DNA from: Larix kaempferi
Lineage: Eukaryota; Streptophyta; Pinopsida; Pinales; Pinaceae
Reading direction: 5' to 3'
DNA: 64,000 bases
NCBI GenBank assembly: GCA_027924585.1
Contig: BSBM01000179.1
Location: forward strand, 10,702,501-10,766,500
A program made the position numbers and the translations under genes. Below are positions 44,426 to 56,904 of this stretch, piece after piece (within the stretch, counting starts at the first letter, position 1; every line of letters begins with the position of its first letter). A model generated the notes under the pieces. The model was not told the DNA's origin, made no database searches, and worked only from the letters and a program-made list of their open reading frames with translations.

Positions 44426-46287
44426 TCCTAATACACACATGCCATGCAGGAGGGGTGATCCATGCTCTTGAAGGATATAAGCATCATGAAGTTGGAGAAA
44501 TCGATGTAGATCACAATGAAACGTTGATTCAATCCTTCCTAATAAAGCAACAAAATTCACTAATTGAAGGTCTTTAAATGCACAATTGCAACTAGCAAGG
44601 AATAATGAACTAGAGGAATTTTAATATAAGTAAAAAATGTGTTTCATACTCTCTTAAGGTTGCTCTGATCATGTTCTATGTTCTTGAAAAGCAATTGGAG
44701 TTCAGGTGGAGTTCTACAGCGATACAGGAGAAAAGAAGAGGACGTTCCCGTGCTCACCTCCTGCTCAAGAAAGAATAGAAAGAAATATTACGCGGACTAA
44801 ACTTTGAACTTTATAGCTGAAGAATGGAGAAAAAATTGTGCATGAAGATGAGACGTCAGTGTGCATGAAGAGGGAGGAACCTAGCCTGCTGAGCTCACGC
44901 CAAGTGCAGATAGATCGTGCTAAGACCAAGACACCTGCATTGCATGCACTGCAAACAACGAGGTGTGAGAAGCAGCAGAGGTAATATAAGGGAGACTTGA
45001 TCTAATAAACAAGAAATTCTAGCAAACTAATGCTAGCATTAATCTATTCTTGATTTAGTTATATAGTATTACACATCAAAAGAATACCAAAAGCAAAGCA
45101 AAACAATAAGCTTACCTCAAGATGAGACCAAATAAGAGGTCAAAATTGCTCATTGGTGGAAAAACAACATTCGTCATCTAATTCGTTGAGTGAAACGATG
45201 GAGAATAAAAGATTAGGCTTAAAGGTTTCGAGTTGTGTACCATTTAATTGAAAAGACAACAAGCCAAATACTATAGTCCCCACCACCTTGAAAGCAGGGA
45301 CTAATAAGTGGAAGAAAACATCAAATGAGTAACAATCCTTGTGGTTATATTGATAATAGATAATATAATACATAAAATGGAACCCAAGTGCCACATATTT
45401 GTATGGGGCTATTTTCCATAGGGTCCTAAACGGATAGAGGGTCTTTAACACGAAGACAATAAGACCCAATAAATGGATGTTGGCTTTTAGGGATTGCGTG
45501 GGTCTAGGTATAGTAGGACATTTTTTTCAAGAAGAAAAAGCTATACTATAAATTAAAGTATATGTCTAGATTGTTTGTAAAAACATACATTCTCATAGTC
45601 ATGTAAAAGAAAGACTCAAACTGGACTGATAGTCACATCCATAGTCCCAATAAAAACATACATAACTATATTACTATAGCCCGATCAACCCAATAGTTCA
45701 TACAAAATACTTGATAGAATATAGTTCCACAACAAAGCTAGTACCCATATACATATATCGAGCCCAATAAAAACATATGCAAATCGATGTATGCATGATT
45801 CTTAGATTGGTGGTCATCTTGGATCTCGTCAACTGGACCATAAGGTAAGAGGTACCATGATCGATCATTGTCCCCTCATTAGAAAGCTGATAGGTTAAAC
45901 CAACATCCTCCACCGTCATTGACTTTGTGTAACCTCTATGTTCTCCTCAGATCTTACCTGCTGAAAAATGTGGAGCATACCCCGTTCAATCATGTCGTCA
46001 TCAATGTACAACTAATAGAAAATACCACCCTCTTCTATTGTCAGTGCTTCCTTGGATAATACTTCTGCATCTGAATCGAAGACTATAAATATGCATAAAT
46101 AAAATCTCTTCAAATGTACCAATTAATTCTCAATCAATAATAACCCTTGAGTCACCATATACCCTTAGAGATGTAATACCAATGGACTGTGCAAAAAATA
46201 ATAGCATCCATAAAGCTAGTAGTCACTTATTGTATTAGTTCTCGTTCCACAATACATTTTGAGCTTATATCTGCACTTATCATTCAG
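44426..46287. other. intergenic DNA, no gene seen
   Basis: No recognised domain. A 109-codon hydrophobic frame on the minus strand (45140-45469; VVGTIVFGLLSFQLNGTQ) has no supporting context and is not called as a gene. GCTCTGATCATGTTCT at about 44666-44682 vaguely resembles a decayed PBS/LTR edge. Confidence 0.5.
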
Positions 46288-46737
46288 TCACAATATCGCA
46301 CTCACACCCACAGTTCTGGCTTCTGATTGAGATGTCCCATAAAAAAATCCCCTGATGTAGTTAGGAGGAATAATAGGAGCTTCTCTAGTTCTATTGGCTA
46401 GCATCCTAACTTGATGACCATATGTATGTATCTCATTAAATAAATCCAGAATCCTCGTACTCACCCTATGCACCTATGGATATTTTCCCTAAAAAATCAT
46501 CTAATTCCTTACCCCCCATATTTCCCATCATGTATAAACAGGAAGTTCAACATGATTCTGATTCCTATCACTCCATTTTATCAGGCACTGTTCCAAATTT
46601 TCACTCGCCCATTCTCCCACAATCTTCAAATTGTCCATCAACAATTTCCAGATGTCAAGCACAAAGGAGCAATTAATAAATAAGTGGTTAACAATCTCCT
46701 CATTGTGTAAACATAATTGGCATATCCCCAGACCCAT
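46288..46737 (-). pseudogene. LINE ORF2 C-terminus: zf-RVT and RNase H start
   Basis: zf-RVT: CQLCLHNEEIVNHLFINCSF with CX2C..HX4C spacing and LDIWKLLMDNL. Downstream (46473-46288) YIRGFFYGTSQSEARTVGVS resembles the first RNase H strand (F-DGAS...G-G), with the catalytic D replaced by Y. The rest of RNase H is not seen. Confidence 0.82.
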
Positions 46738-47653
46738 AAATCCTCTTTTTACTAAGTTATCCCATGTGAGGATTCTGATGTTTAATGCTAACCAAAAAAA
46801 GAGTACACTTTAAGGGTGAATTCCATTTCCAAATTTTCTGTCTCCAGCCACTGATCTTTGAGTGAAACCCCAGATATAGAGCCGAATATGCCTCTTATGT
46901 AGAAATAATGCCTTTATTTTTATCCCAAGACCAGGCCAATATATCCTCATGTGTTGTCAACTTAATGCCACCTCTTTGCAACCCCAATGTATATACTCTC
47001 CATTCCCTTTGAATTCCATCCGTTAAGTTTAGCTCATTTGGACCTATCCATCTATCTCCCATATATACTGGCTATCCTTCTATCTTGACCTAGTCCAATG
47101 TATATATGTTGGAGTCGTGTAAACATTGTAGGAGGGCATCTGAGCATTTGTAATCCTTTGGTCCTCCCACGATTGGGTCCATGCCAACTCGTATATGGTT
47201 ACCTCTACCCGATAACCAAGCTAGCCAATCCATCATTATAGGGGAGGAGTCTACAAGAGCACTCCATATGTTTGATACTCCCCTTTATTTCTTCTGTGGC
47301 ATTCTAATCCATTGAACAACAATGAGATCTTTAAAATACTTACCGATTATTACCCTGTTCCATTAACTGTCCACGAATAACACTCGCCATAAGATTTTTG
47401 TTGTGAGTGCTTTAGCGAAAACATATAGATTTTTTATGCCCCCCGATCATACACAATGGGCCTGGCCACTCTGTCCCATCGCAACAGATGAATCTTCATC
47501 TTATTTTGTACACCAGACCAGAGAAAATTGAAGATCATGCAATTGATCGCATGTATTACAGACTTTGGAATTTTGCTTAGAGCGATCCAATAAATAGGAA
47601 AGTTGACAAGAACCGATTTTTATAAATGTAAGTCTTCCACCCAAAGACAACCA

Positions 47654-48521
47654 TCACAGGCACCAATGGCTAATACACATCTCAATTTTTTTGATAAGCC
47701 AATACCAGTCCTTTGCTAAATAGCTATTGGGTTTTAAGTAATATCCCAAATATTTTATGCCCTCTTCCATTGATTGTGTACCAAGAGGTATGAACTGTCT
47801 GTAAATCACTAAGTCATCCTCCAACACCCCATAATGGAGAAGAGTGGATTTGTGTTCACTAATGTACATACCTGAGGCACGAAAAAAGATATTGAATAGT
47901 TCTTTGTATGTCCTCCATTCCTCAGTTGTAGCCTCTCCAAAAATCATAGCATCGTCCACAAAGAGAAGATGTGTTATTCTGATCATAGATGTAATCTTAA
48001 CCCCTTTTATGTGCCCAATATCCCTCATCCCACCGATTAATCTGCTTAATCCTTCAATCATCAGTAAGAAGAGTAGAGGTGACAATGGGCAACCCTGTCT
48101 CACTCCCCTAGATCTTTTGAAGCAGTTGGTTGGAGATCCATTAACCAATACAACATAATTTGTTGAAACAACACATGGCATAATCCAATTGGTAGCCGAA
48201 AGAGACATACCTATTTGAAGAAGTATCAATCTGAGAAATCCCCAATCCACCCAACCATATGCCTTTGCCAAATTGATTTTTCAGGACCACATCCTTTTTT
48301 CTTTTTATATTAATGTTGTGAAAAGATGATTGTGCCACACCTATAGCGTCCAATATTTGCCTATTTTCTAAGAAGCCGAATTGCTCTCTAGAAATGTGCC
48401 TTGACAGTGCTGCCTTAATCCTCCTCACAATTATCTTTGATATAACCTTATATATTAAGTTACACAAGGAAATAGACTTGTAGTCGTTGAATGTTTGTGA
48501 ATGATGACACTTCGGTATCAA
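47654..48521 (-). pseudogene. LINE ORF2 reverse transcriptase
   Basis: RT blocks in order: IPKCHHSQTFNDYKSISLCN, IYKVISKIIVRRIKAALSRH, SREQFGFLENRQILDAIGVA, a frame change near 48250 (with the block-A aspartate in the damaged part), SRGVRQGCPLSPLLFLLMIE, THLLFVDDAMIFGEA (FVDD catalytic box), and IKYLGYYLKPNSYL. It would prime reverse transcription at the nicked target. Frameshift and stops inactivate it. Confidence 0.93.
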
Positions 48522-49381
48522 TGCAATGTAAGTAGAGTTAATTTCCTAATATATGAATCCAAAAGTTCTTGTTTCTTCCACTACCTCAAGTATGTATGAT
48601 CCCATGATATCAAAATATTCCACAATAGCTCCCTCTTGTGCAAAACAATCTTGGGAACTTCTGAACAATATGCATTTGATTAACCACAAATGTAGTACTC
48701 GGATCAGAACATAACATGTGGAAATGATTGGCAGCTTCTGCCATAATCTGTTGTGGTTCAGTGATCACAGATCCATCTGCCTTTCTAATCTACCATATAG
48801 CATTTTGAGCCCTCCTATAATTCACAAATATGTGGAAATACTTTGTATTCTGATCCCCTTGAACAGTCCATATAGCTCGGATTTTCAGCCGCCACTTTTC
48901 CTCTTCCATTTGTAAACAGTACATACGTTTAGATTTTAGCTCTATCAATCTATTAAAAACATGTTGGGGCATTTATCCACTCTTGTAATGATTATGGATA
49001 TGTTCCATTTCCACCTCAGATTCCCGCAACTCATTTGTGAGCTCCATCTTTTTGTCCTTTTCCCATTTCTTCACAACACCTTTTAGAAATTGAATGTTTT
49101 GCACCCACCTTTTCATGGCGGGTGTATGTGTAATATTGTGCAACGTTTTCCATTCCATCCTGATCATATCTCTAAAATTTTCCTCTTTATTCAATGAATG
49201 ATTAAATTTAAAAGGATAAGAGTTCCTTTGTCTTGAGGGTTCCTACTGTATAAATATGGGAGACTGGTCTGAGATTGGGATAGTTTCAGTCCATGTTCGA
49301 TAACTGAACATAGTGTCTAACACCCTCTCTGATAACAAAAACATATCCAAACTCTTAGCAAGTCCATCTTCACCTGTTATT
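48522..49381 (-). pseudogene. LINE ORF2 linker between endonuclease and RT
   Basis: Broken coding with typical LINE phrases: IRMEWKTLHNITHTPAMKRW, VKKWEKDKKMELTNELRESE, IRAIWTVQGDQNTKYFHIFV (W-x-GD-NT-YFH motif) and NAIW.IRKADGSVITEPQQI. Stops occur every 60-75 codons. Confidence 0.88.
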
Positions 49382-49936
49382 TTATTCCGCTATGTCAGAA
49401 CCGATGAGTTCTGTCCGATATCTATAAGGCTGACAGATTGGAAAAAAATGACTGAAAAAATCCCCCAATGGGTCTAGATGGGCCCGATTACCCCATATTT
49501 CTACAACACCAAAAGTCAAATTCAGGTCCCCACCAATTATCAATGATGGCAACTGCAAAATACCTTCATCCTTAACTTTCCCCCAGAAACCTTCCCACTC
49601 CTTATATGGTCCGTAACAGTTGATAAGGTTTAATTCATACTTGACCCCTAAAAAATTTCTGGATAACATTATACCAGTTGTTGTGTGAAAGGCTATAAAA
49701 CATCCCCTCTTTGGATTCCACACTGACATTAGATCTCCTGATAAACCAACAGCATCCTCAGTAGCTAATTCCCATCCCAGGACAATTTTTTCCATAAACG
49801 CTCGAGCCTTCTCGCCCAAAACCATTGTCTCTAGAGGAAAAATTATGTTAGGTGACTACGATGAAATGATCCTCTTGAGGGATAAAGTTTTGGAGTATAC
49901 CCCCACTCCACGGATATTTATAGTCATAATAATCAT
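49382..49936 (-). pseudogene. LINE ORF2 endonuclease
   Basis: ATG at 49936-49934 overlaps the ORF1 stop by one base (TAATG). The frame opens TINIRGVG, reaches a TAG at codon 27, then ETMVLGEKARAFMEKIVLGW, SVWNPKRGCFIAF, NLINCYGPYKEWEGFWGKV and LIIGGDLNLTFG (GDLN active-site block). It is an APE-like nickase in the family. The C-terminal H of the SDH motif is damaged (GSDIAE). Confidence 0.9.
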
Positions 49937-51186
49937 TATTTTTCCCTCGTCAGGGCTTTGTTAACTCTAAGAGACTGGTGTCCATTGGATAATGCTAACT
50001 CTCCAAGTGATGTAGTCTCAGTAGTATTATGGGAGGTCCCATGGGTGCCCTTCCTCGCACTTCTCGTTTTAAGAGGGGATATTTCTATAGCTAACCCTGC
50101 CCTAATGGCCCCTTTCGGAATCGTAACAGTTCCAGGAGGTTCCTTAATCGGATCTATGTTGTCTTTGAACGACCCATCAGGTAAAATCCCTAAGTTCTCT
50201 TTAGGGATAGTACCAACGAAAACTGGAATCTGATATTTTTTAACAGCATTACAATATGGCAGTGACTGCTTTTGCGTGTCGTTCCATCCGGACAACCCCC
50301 CATCCATCCCCCTATACCATGTATCCTCATAAACTACCACTGGATAAATCACTGTGGGAAAATGTTCCTTTCCCCTTAATGATAATACAACATTGTCCTC
50401 ACAAACCTGTACAGTATTTCCATGGTTCTGATCGGTATCTTCCAAGGGTTGTGTAGTGCCCAAATATGTAGGGTTAAGTTTATCTCCAGCTTGGGTCGTC
50501 GAGTCGTCCATAACCCTCCTCGAACAGTTCGCCGGATCCATATTTCCATCCCCAAGACTATTATCCCTAGTAATCTTCAAGGCAAAAGAACCGCTGGAGA
50601 TTTGTTTGATATCATCTTCATCTAAACTATGAAAAAGTGTAGGATCAATGAATTTTAACTTATCGAGGATCAAATTTCGGCCTCACGAATATGATACATC
50701 CACCTCTTGAGCAGATGCTGTCGACGCATGTTCCTCCACCTCCAGCACGTCCCTGGTACTGCACTCCTTTGATGTCCATTCCCAAAATTCTCAAAAGATT
50801 TATCACTATCAAATGTAATACCAATTACATTCGTGCAGTTCTTCCATACATGTCCCACTTCCCAACACTTGGAACACCTAAATGGAATGCCCCAATAATC
50901 GAAATCCTGAAGTGCTACCTCTCCATTCAATCTCCAAGCTATCTAGGAAACCCTTAGTGATGTCCATCTCTACTAACATCCTACCAACCCTCTTGTCCAT
51001 ATCCTTTACAATCTCATTTAGAATCTCATCCTCAATGTGAAGAAACCTACCAAGGTGGTTCCCAACAGCTTCAAAAGCCTCCTGATACCACATAACCATG
51101 GGAAAGTATGGCATAAGAACCCATTTATGTCTTAAATGAATGTTTTTTGTGCACGGGTCGAAGGCTGAGTGCCATCTTTTCAGCAT
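49936..51186 (-). pseudogene. LINE ORF1 with DUF4283-like domain and CCHC knuckle
   Basis: 51186-50878: KWVLMPYFPMVMWYQEAFEA, VGNHLGRFLHIEDEI and GRMLVEMDITKGF, the DUF4283/LINE ORF1 pattern. 50930-50670: FDYWGIPFRCSKCWEVGHVWKNC with a CX2CX4HX4C knuckle. 50673-49936 is a 245-codon low-complexity, Ser/Thr/Gly-rich C-terminal part ending ALTREK. It is the RNA-binding partner of ORF2. Two frame changes divide it. Confidence 0.88.
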
Positions 51187-51640
51187 GAGGTTGCCATGAC
51201 CACGTCCTGTTCAAATCAGTGTAGCATGTTTAGTATTTTGAAAAATAAAGCCATACCTTCCCCTGGATAATATAGATATCTCAGAGCTATAACCAATGAG
51301 AGGTTTCCATTCTGATGCCACCCATTCCCCAATCTCTCCTCGCCTCATAGCCTTATAGCTAAATTTGCCAACCAAGCCTTATAGCCTTATAGCCTTAGTG
51401 CAAGGTTCCCCTCCGTATGCCTGGTAACTCCTTTAAGTTCTGGTTGCGGTTGGTAGTAGATTTCCCAGTAAACATGGTCCCGCTGCAGAATACCGCCTCT
51501 TTCCCACCGTTGATCGGAGATCACGTCTGCAGAATCTAAAGCTTTCCCAATGTATGGATTCATGTGCTCCATGTTGAGACCGAGAGCCAAGTGGCCCTCA
51601 GCTAAATACGACGAGGTCAAAACTAACAGATGCCTATAAA

Positions 51641-52668
51641 ACTCTACCTAATCCGGTAATGAGGAAAACACCTAATACCCCGCTGCACTAAAAAGGATGA
51701 AAGACCCCAGTATACTACCAGGGATTTTCCACTAGCTGTAAAACCCTACCAATCACTGTCCACCTCGCCAAAACCAACACCAAAACGTGACTAAAAAACC
51801 CCACCCCACAATGTACGCCATAACGGCGTCTTTCTGTAATTAGTACTTGTTCTATCTATTTCACTCAGACTCGAGCAGCGTTTGCATCGCACTTCAGTCT
51901 AGTGAACATGGGGAGATCTCCTGTGCTGTGAGAAGCCTCACACCAACAAGGGGGCCTGGGTCATTGCGCACAACAGAATCAAATCATGTTTACCAGCTGT
52001 GGCAGCCGAGAGAGTCTGTAACCAACATAAACACACAGAGATGGAAATTAGTTCTATGAGTGTTGTAATATCTGTAATATTATGTGAGAAACGCATATAT
52101 CCTTTTTCATTTTGGTTCAAATCTTTTTGTGGCACTTGCTTCTTAGGAGTAGACTTTAATTATGTCATCTATTCATACTTAATTCTCCCTAATAACCCAT
52201 GTTAACATATTTCAAAAAAAAAAAAACTTCTAGAGAATCCAACATTTACATATTAATGTTTCTGCATGGCATATGCCATGGCTTCTGCATGTGTATACGT
52301 GTTACTTCATTATCTGTATTAGTCGCAGCAGTACTGGATGTGCTCAATTTGGAAATTTCACTGTTCTAAAAAGGTGTGGAAGTAGTTTAAATATTTTTTT
52401 TACTATCACCACCCTATTATAAAATCTTTGGTCCATGTGCAATTACTTATGTCTCAAATTGTAATTTTAGAACTCTGTTTATTATATAATATTTGGTAGT
52501 TACAGATAAGTAGATTCTGCTTTTAAACACTTAATATATTTGGATTATGCAATTTTAACAATTTATATGTAAAAATGTCAGTTACATATAAATATGTAAC
52601 TGATAACTAGAACTAATGATGTAATGGCAAGTGAATAGAAATTGGATAATATACATAACATGTACGAT
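51641..52668. other. LINE 5' flank and poly(A)-ended segment, no gene
   Basis: 51641-51850 is probable LINE 5' sequence. 51850-52226 ends in a plus-strand A12-13 run (52214-52226) preceded by GGTTCAAATC (about 52114), suggestive of a 3' end of another retroposon on the plus strand, but neither source nor duplication is identified. The rest is AT-rich. Confidence 0.45.
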
Positions 52669-53163
52669 GAACTAATAAAGTTGATTGAACCAAGTAGATT
52701 AACAAAGAAAAACTATAAAGTAAAAGAAGATCAATGGTGAAGGAAGTTTACTAACGTGTGTTATTGAGGTCAATTATTGCCCATGTGTAAGATCAACTAA
52801 TAAAGTTGATTGAACCAAGTAGATTAACAAAGAAAAACTATAAAATGAAAGAAGATCAATGGTGAAGGAAGTTTACTAACGTGTGTTATTGAGGTCAATT
52901 ATTGCCCACGTGTAAGATCAACTTATAAAGTTGATTGAACCAAGTAGATTAACAAAGAAAAACTATAAAATAAAAGAAGATCAATGGTGAAGGAAGTTTA
53001 CTAACCTGTGTTATTGAGGTCAACTATTGCCCACATGTAAGATCAACTCATAAAGTTGATTGAACCAAGTAGATTAACAAAGAAAAACTATAAATTAAAA
53101 GAAGATCAATGGTGAAGGAAGTTTACTAACTTGTGTTATTGAGGTCAACTATTGCCCATATGT
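52669..53163. repeat. 125-bp satellite, four units
   Basis: ATAAAGTTGATTGAACCAAG occurs at 52675, 52800, 52925 and 53050, an exact 125-bp period. Each unit ends ACTAACGTGTGTTATTGAGG, TCAA(T/C)TATTGCCCA. Units differ at only a few sites, so the array is young. Confidence 0.96.
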
Positions 53164-53167
53164 TGAT
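53141..53167 (+). repeat. inverted repeat, left arm
   Basis: 27 bp from the end of the last satellite unit (GAGGTCAACTATTGCCCATA, then TGTTGAT) are repeated inverted at 53427-53453 with two mismatches, enclosing 259 bp. Confidence 0.88.
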
Positions 53168-53426
53168 GACCAAGATGGGAGACATATTAGATCTAACAAA
53201 CAACATTGATTAAATGGTAGTTGGGGAACCTCGTTAAAAATAATATGCCAGTTGGATAGTCGTCATTTAAGAATTAGTAAGATTTGCCAAGGTTTATACA
53301 CTTTAAGATAAATATGGATTCTTAAAATTTTCCTTTCATTTAATGATGAGAGCTTGTTGACTAGACAAATGACATCAATTACCAAAATTCAAGCTCTTGT
53401 TTAACTAAAGGGATGCAAGAGAAGTT

Positions 53427-53453
53427 ATCAACATATGGGCAATAGTCAACCTC
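53427..53453 (-). repeat. inverted repeat, right arm
   Basis: ATCAACATATGGGCAATAGT, then CAACCTC: reverse complement of 53141-53167 with two mismatches. Confidence 0.88.
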
Positions 53454-55321
53454 AATCTATAGTCAACCTCAATATGGTTGACACACTAGTCAACTTCCAT
53501 AACCAATTCTTAGAGCTGGCCCATAAGATGTAAATATCTATTGTTCAACATTTCTCTAAAGATTGGTAATAAATTGGATCTTATTCTCGAAGAGGTTTAT
53601 CCTTAAAAATAAATGTACACTATGTGATGAATGTTGGGAGATTGATTGTATATGATTTCTTATTTTGTTAAACTCTTAAATGAAAGAAATCTAGTTTAGA
53701 ATTTTCAATCCACATATTTGTTTTAGTTTAGCAAATTTGTGGTGTAGATATATTGGGTGATTTTGCTTGCCAATTGGAAAACATATCAATTTGGTATCAA
53801 AGTGAACTTCTTATTTTTCTAAGTGTTGCATGGTGAAGGCCAAACTTGGATATATCCAGAAGGACAAGAACTAGTGTTTCCTAGAATTTCCCATACTCAT
53901 CCTCGAAGTTGAACTAAGAAGGTAAAGACCAGTAAATTAACAAATGTGAACTTAGATTTAGTGAACTTAGATTTAGGGACTTGTTGAGGCAACTAGAATG
54001 TATTGAAAACTTGCTACTTGATTTGGTTTGAGTGTTGATAGCATGGTTAAAGATGGAGCCATATGAAACTTCTGGCAAATAAAGGGATAAACAAAAGACT
54101 CACAAGATGGATAGGAAAAAGACTTATCATCGGGAAGATGACCCTCATACTTCCAAAATATTTTTTAAATTCAAAGCTAAAGTGGAGATAAAGTATTATG
54201 ACGGTCATATGGACCTTGATATGCCAAGTTTAATTGGTTGAGGCATCTAGAAGTTAATTTCAGTTTTTATGGATTTATAAACACAAAAAAATTTATTTCT
54301 CTCAATGAAACTAGATTGATATTTACTACTATGGTGGAAAAAGTTGTCTCAAAAGAGACTTCTTACCAATAAGAAGAAAGTTGTACTCTTGGAAGTGTTT
54401 AAGACACTTGTTAAAAAATGATTCCATCTCCCGAGGTATGAAGAATAAGGAGTGTCACTGTTAAAAAACGATTCTATCTCCTGGGGTATGAAGAATAAGG
54501 AGTTTAAGTGACATCATCTTAAAACGAGACGAGGACAAGGAATTCAATAATATACAACCAAGTTCAAAAGGGAGCATATCTCGCAGTGTATTGACTAACC
54601 TAATACAAAAGTGATGACACTACAAGGAAAACAAGATTTACAAAATTTCCTTCTTCCTTATCTACTCTAGTAAAGATGTTGGGTAGAGATTTTTATGAGA
54701 AAATATGCTTTAATGCACCCTAATTATCTAAACACACTAATGGCTATACAAAACAACACACTAATATGTTGAAATTAAAGACACATCATGATTTGGGTGA
54801 AAAAATCACCTTATCTAATTTTCATATTTTTATCATTCTATATTGCTTTCCTCCCTTCCAAGCAATAATATTTGGTTCCATTATACCCTCACTCAATGTC
54901 AATACATACATTGCTTTATAAATTGTATAATTTGATCCCTTCATATTTTTATCATTCTATAGTACTTTCCTCCCTTCCAAGCAACAATGTTTGGTTCCAT
55001 TATACCCTCACTCAATAGATAGGTTTCTAAATTGTCAAACTTATCCCCTTCTTGATTTAAGATAGGTTAGAATTCACAATTTTATTATTTATAAAAAATA
55101 CATAGCAATTTTTCGCATTTCCATGACCATTCTGTGTTTACCATGAAGAAAACTACTTAATTTTATTTTTTATTCCTTCCTTTACATTTGGATGGTTTTT
55201 TTTTCTACTTTTAGTGTAGAGTTTGTTGATTTTTTCAAATTTTTGTGCACTGCATTAAGTGCATGTAAAGAACATATTGCTATGGTTTGGGAAATGCACC
55301 ATGATGATGGGGCGTGGGATA
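53454..55321. other. intergenic DNA with short duplications, no gene
   Basis: No coding domain seen. A ~50-bp duplication (GATTC(C/T)ATCTCC...GGTATGAAGAATAAGGAGT) lies at 54420 and 54470. A ~77-bp duplication with 119-bp period (TCATATTTTTATCATTCTAT..TTTCCTCCCTTCCAAGCAA) lies at 54822 and 54941. Confidence 0.7.
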
Positions 55322-55562
55322 ACTGGCACTCAAATCGCCCCGCTTTTCCAGCGATTTGTTCTCTAGATCCGGTTATAAAAGCTGGCAGAATCGTAGTTCC
55401 ACCCCATTTACTGTGGAACTATGCCGTTAGGGGTTTCGACCCATTTTAAGATGACCCAGAACATTGAAATTCCAAAAAATAACCAGAAAGGGTGGAACTA
55501 TACCTCGCCGAAAAATTTCCCCTCTCTGGTCGCTTGAATACCAGAGCGATTTGAGTGTCAGT
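55322..55562. mobile_element. 241-bp fold-back MITE with TA flanks
   Basis: Ends ACTGGCACTCAAATCGC and GCGATTTGAGTGTCAGT are inverted with one mismatch, and TA flanks both sides (55320-55321, 55563-55564). Internal inverted words (TAGTTCCACCC / GGGTGGAACTA; CCAGCGATTTG / CTGGTCGCTTG) give a long imperfect hairpin. No transposase. The TA duplication suggests a Tc1/mariner-type parent; this is inferred. Confidence 0.82.
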
Positions 55563-56904
55563 TATCACATGCTTGATGATGTGTAGCACCAATCGTGATA
55601 ATGCTAAGCAAACATCAAGTGTGGTATGATTAGTGTTATAATGATGTATTCAATTTGAATGGCCACACATGCATTTCATTATGCCAACATTAGCGTACGA
55701 TACCTTGCATTGATATTAGTGCAACTCGTCAACCTTCAAATACCAATGAAAGAAACCTCATTTAATGTCGAATATGTGGTTTATTTATATGGTTAGGATG
55801 ACCATTGTCATAATTGCAGTAAATGCACATAAACACAATTTTCATCCATAGTATACTAATCCAATGATCAAAATTAACCTTTTTCATCTCTTTCAAGGGA
55901 TATGAACCTATGCTAGAAGGGTATTTCAAAAAACATCATTCCAAAATAATGCAAAATTTTGAAATCATTGGTCATTTATGAAGAATGACAAATATTATAA
56001 AATTTAAAAAAAAATCAACTTTTCAACAACCCATCATTGTCCTTAGTTTCAACTCTTAATTCTTGGTTCCTCAATGAATATTGTACTTTTATATTATATG
56101 TTTTATATTATATGAGCATGGTACTTTTATATTATATTCTATATTATATGAGCATGGATGTGAATCATGAAAAAGATTCAGGATTCATCACCCATTATTT
56201 GCCTTTGACATCTAAAGACTAAAATCACCTTTATTCTCTTTGGCTCTCATATACTCCTTGATACCATACATTACCCTTTTACAACATTAATACCATACAA
56301 ATATCATGCCTTGATAATTCTACCACCGTATTGGCATATGCACCATTTTATGTGTCACATAAATGAAATCTTCTCAGATAAGCTTGGACACAATGTCTTT
56401 ATGAATCCCCACATGAATTCATGTATTATGAGCATTGTTTTTCCTTATCAATATGACAATTGGCATCACATTTAGTGTCCATACTTAATTTGTTTAGATT
56501 CCACACTCACCATAAGGACATTTCCTTTGTCCTTGACTCATAACAACATGAAAATAATTTGCCAAGGGTTATAGGTCTAAATTGTAATGGCATTGGACAT
56601 GTATAAGGAAGATTAACTTCAAATGTGTGGCCTAATGACAATTTTGAAGATATAAGAATAAACATCGAATGAATCAAAGGAATTGAGGGCATCTCTCTTT
56701 CTTCATGTTGACATATTCCATGTCTCTAAAAGTATCTAATAGTCATTTTTTGGTATTGTTAATGCATGGTTTTTCTTTGTTTCAAATAAAATTATGCTAA
56801 TGAGCTTGTTTGGGATTAAGAAAATTATATTAAGCTGAATGAAATTTACTAACTATATGTTATTGATTAACTTTAGATATAAACTTGCATGAAATGGACC
56901 TTAT
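55563..56904. other. intergenic DNA, no gene seen
   Basis: AT-rich. A short duplication around TTTTATATTATAT..GAGCATGG lies at 56090-56155. No coding similarity. Confidence 0.6.

Larger units (their letters stand above)
46288..51640 (-). mobile_element. L1-type LINE, decayed
   Basis: Minus-strand order: ORF1 (DUF4283-like, CCHC, Ser/Gly-rich tail), ORF2 with APE-type endonuclease, linker, RT, zf-RVT and an RNase H start. This is the plant L1/non-LTR plan. ORF2 is split by many stops. Neither a poly(A) tail nor a target duplication was located, so both edges are approximate. Confidence 0.92.

Noticed and set aside
44660-44685. GCTCTGATCATGTTCT as a decayed PBS/LTR junction
   Set aside because: Only partial match to TGGTATCAGAGC and no paired LTR or retroelement coding nearby.
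45140-45469. 109-codon hydrophobic minus-strand frame as a membrane-protein gene
   Set aside because: No homology, no neighbouring exon or promoter signal; such a length is expected by chance in AT-rich DNA.
52106-52226. SINE with Pol III B box (GGTTCAAATC) and poly(A)
   Set aside because: No matching A box at proper spacing and no target duplication found; left as an unassigned poly(A)-ended segment.
52669-53163. CRISPR-like array
   Set aside because: The units are contiguous 125-bp tandem copies without unique spacers, in plant DNA.
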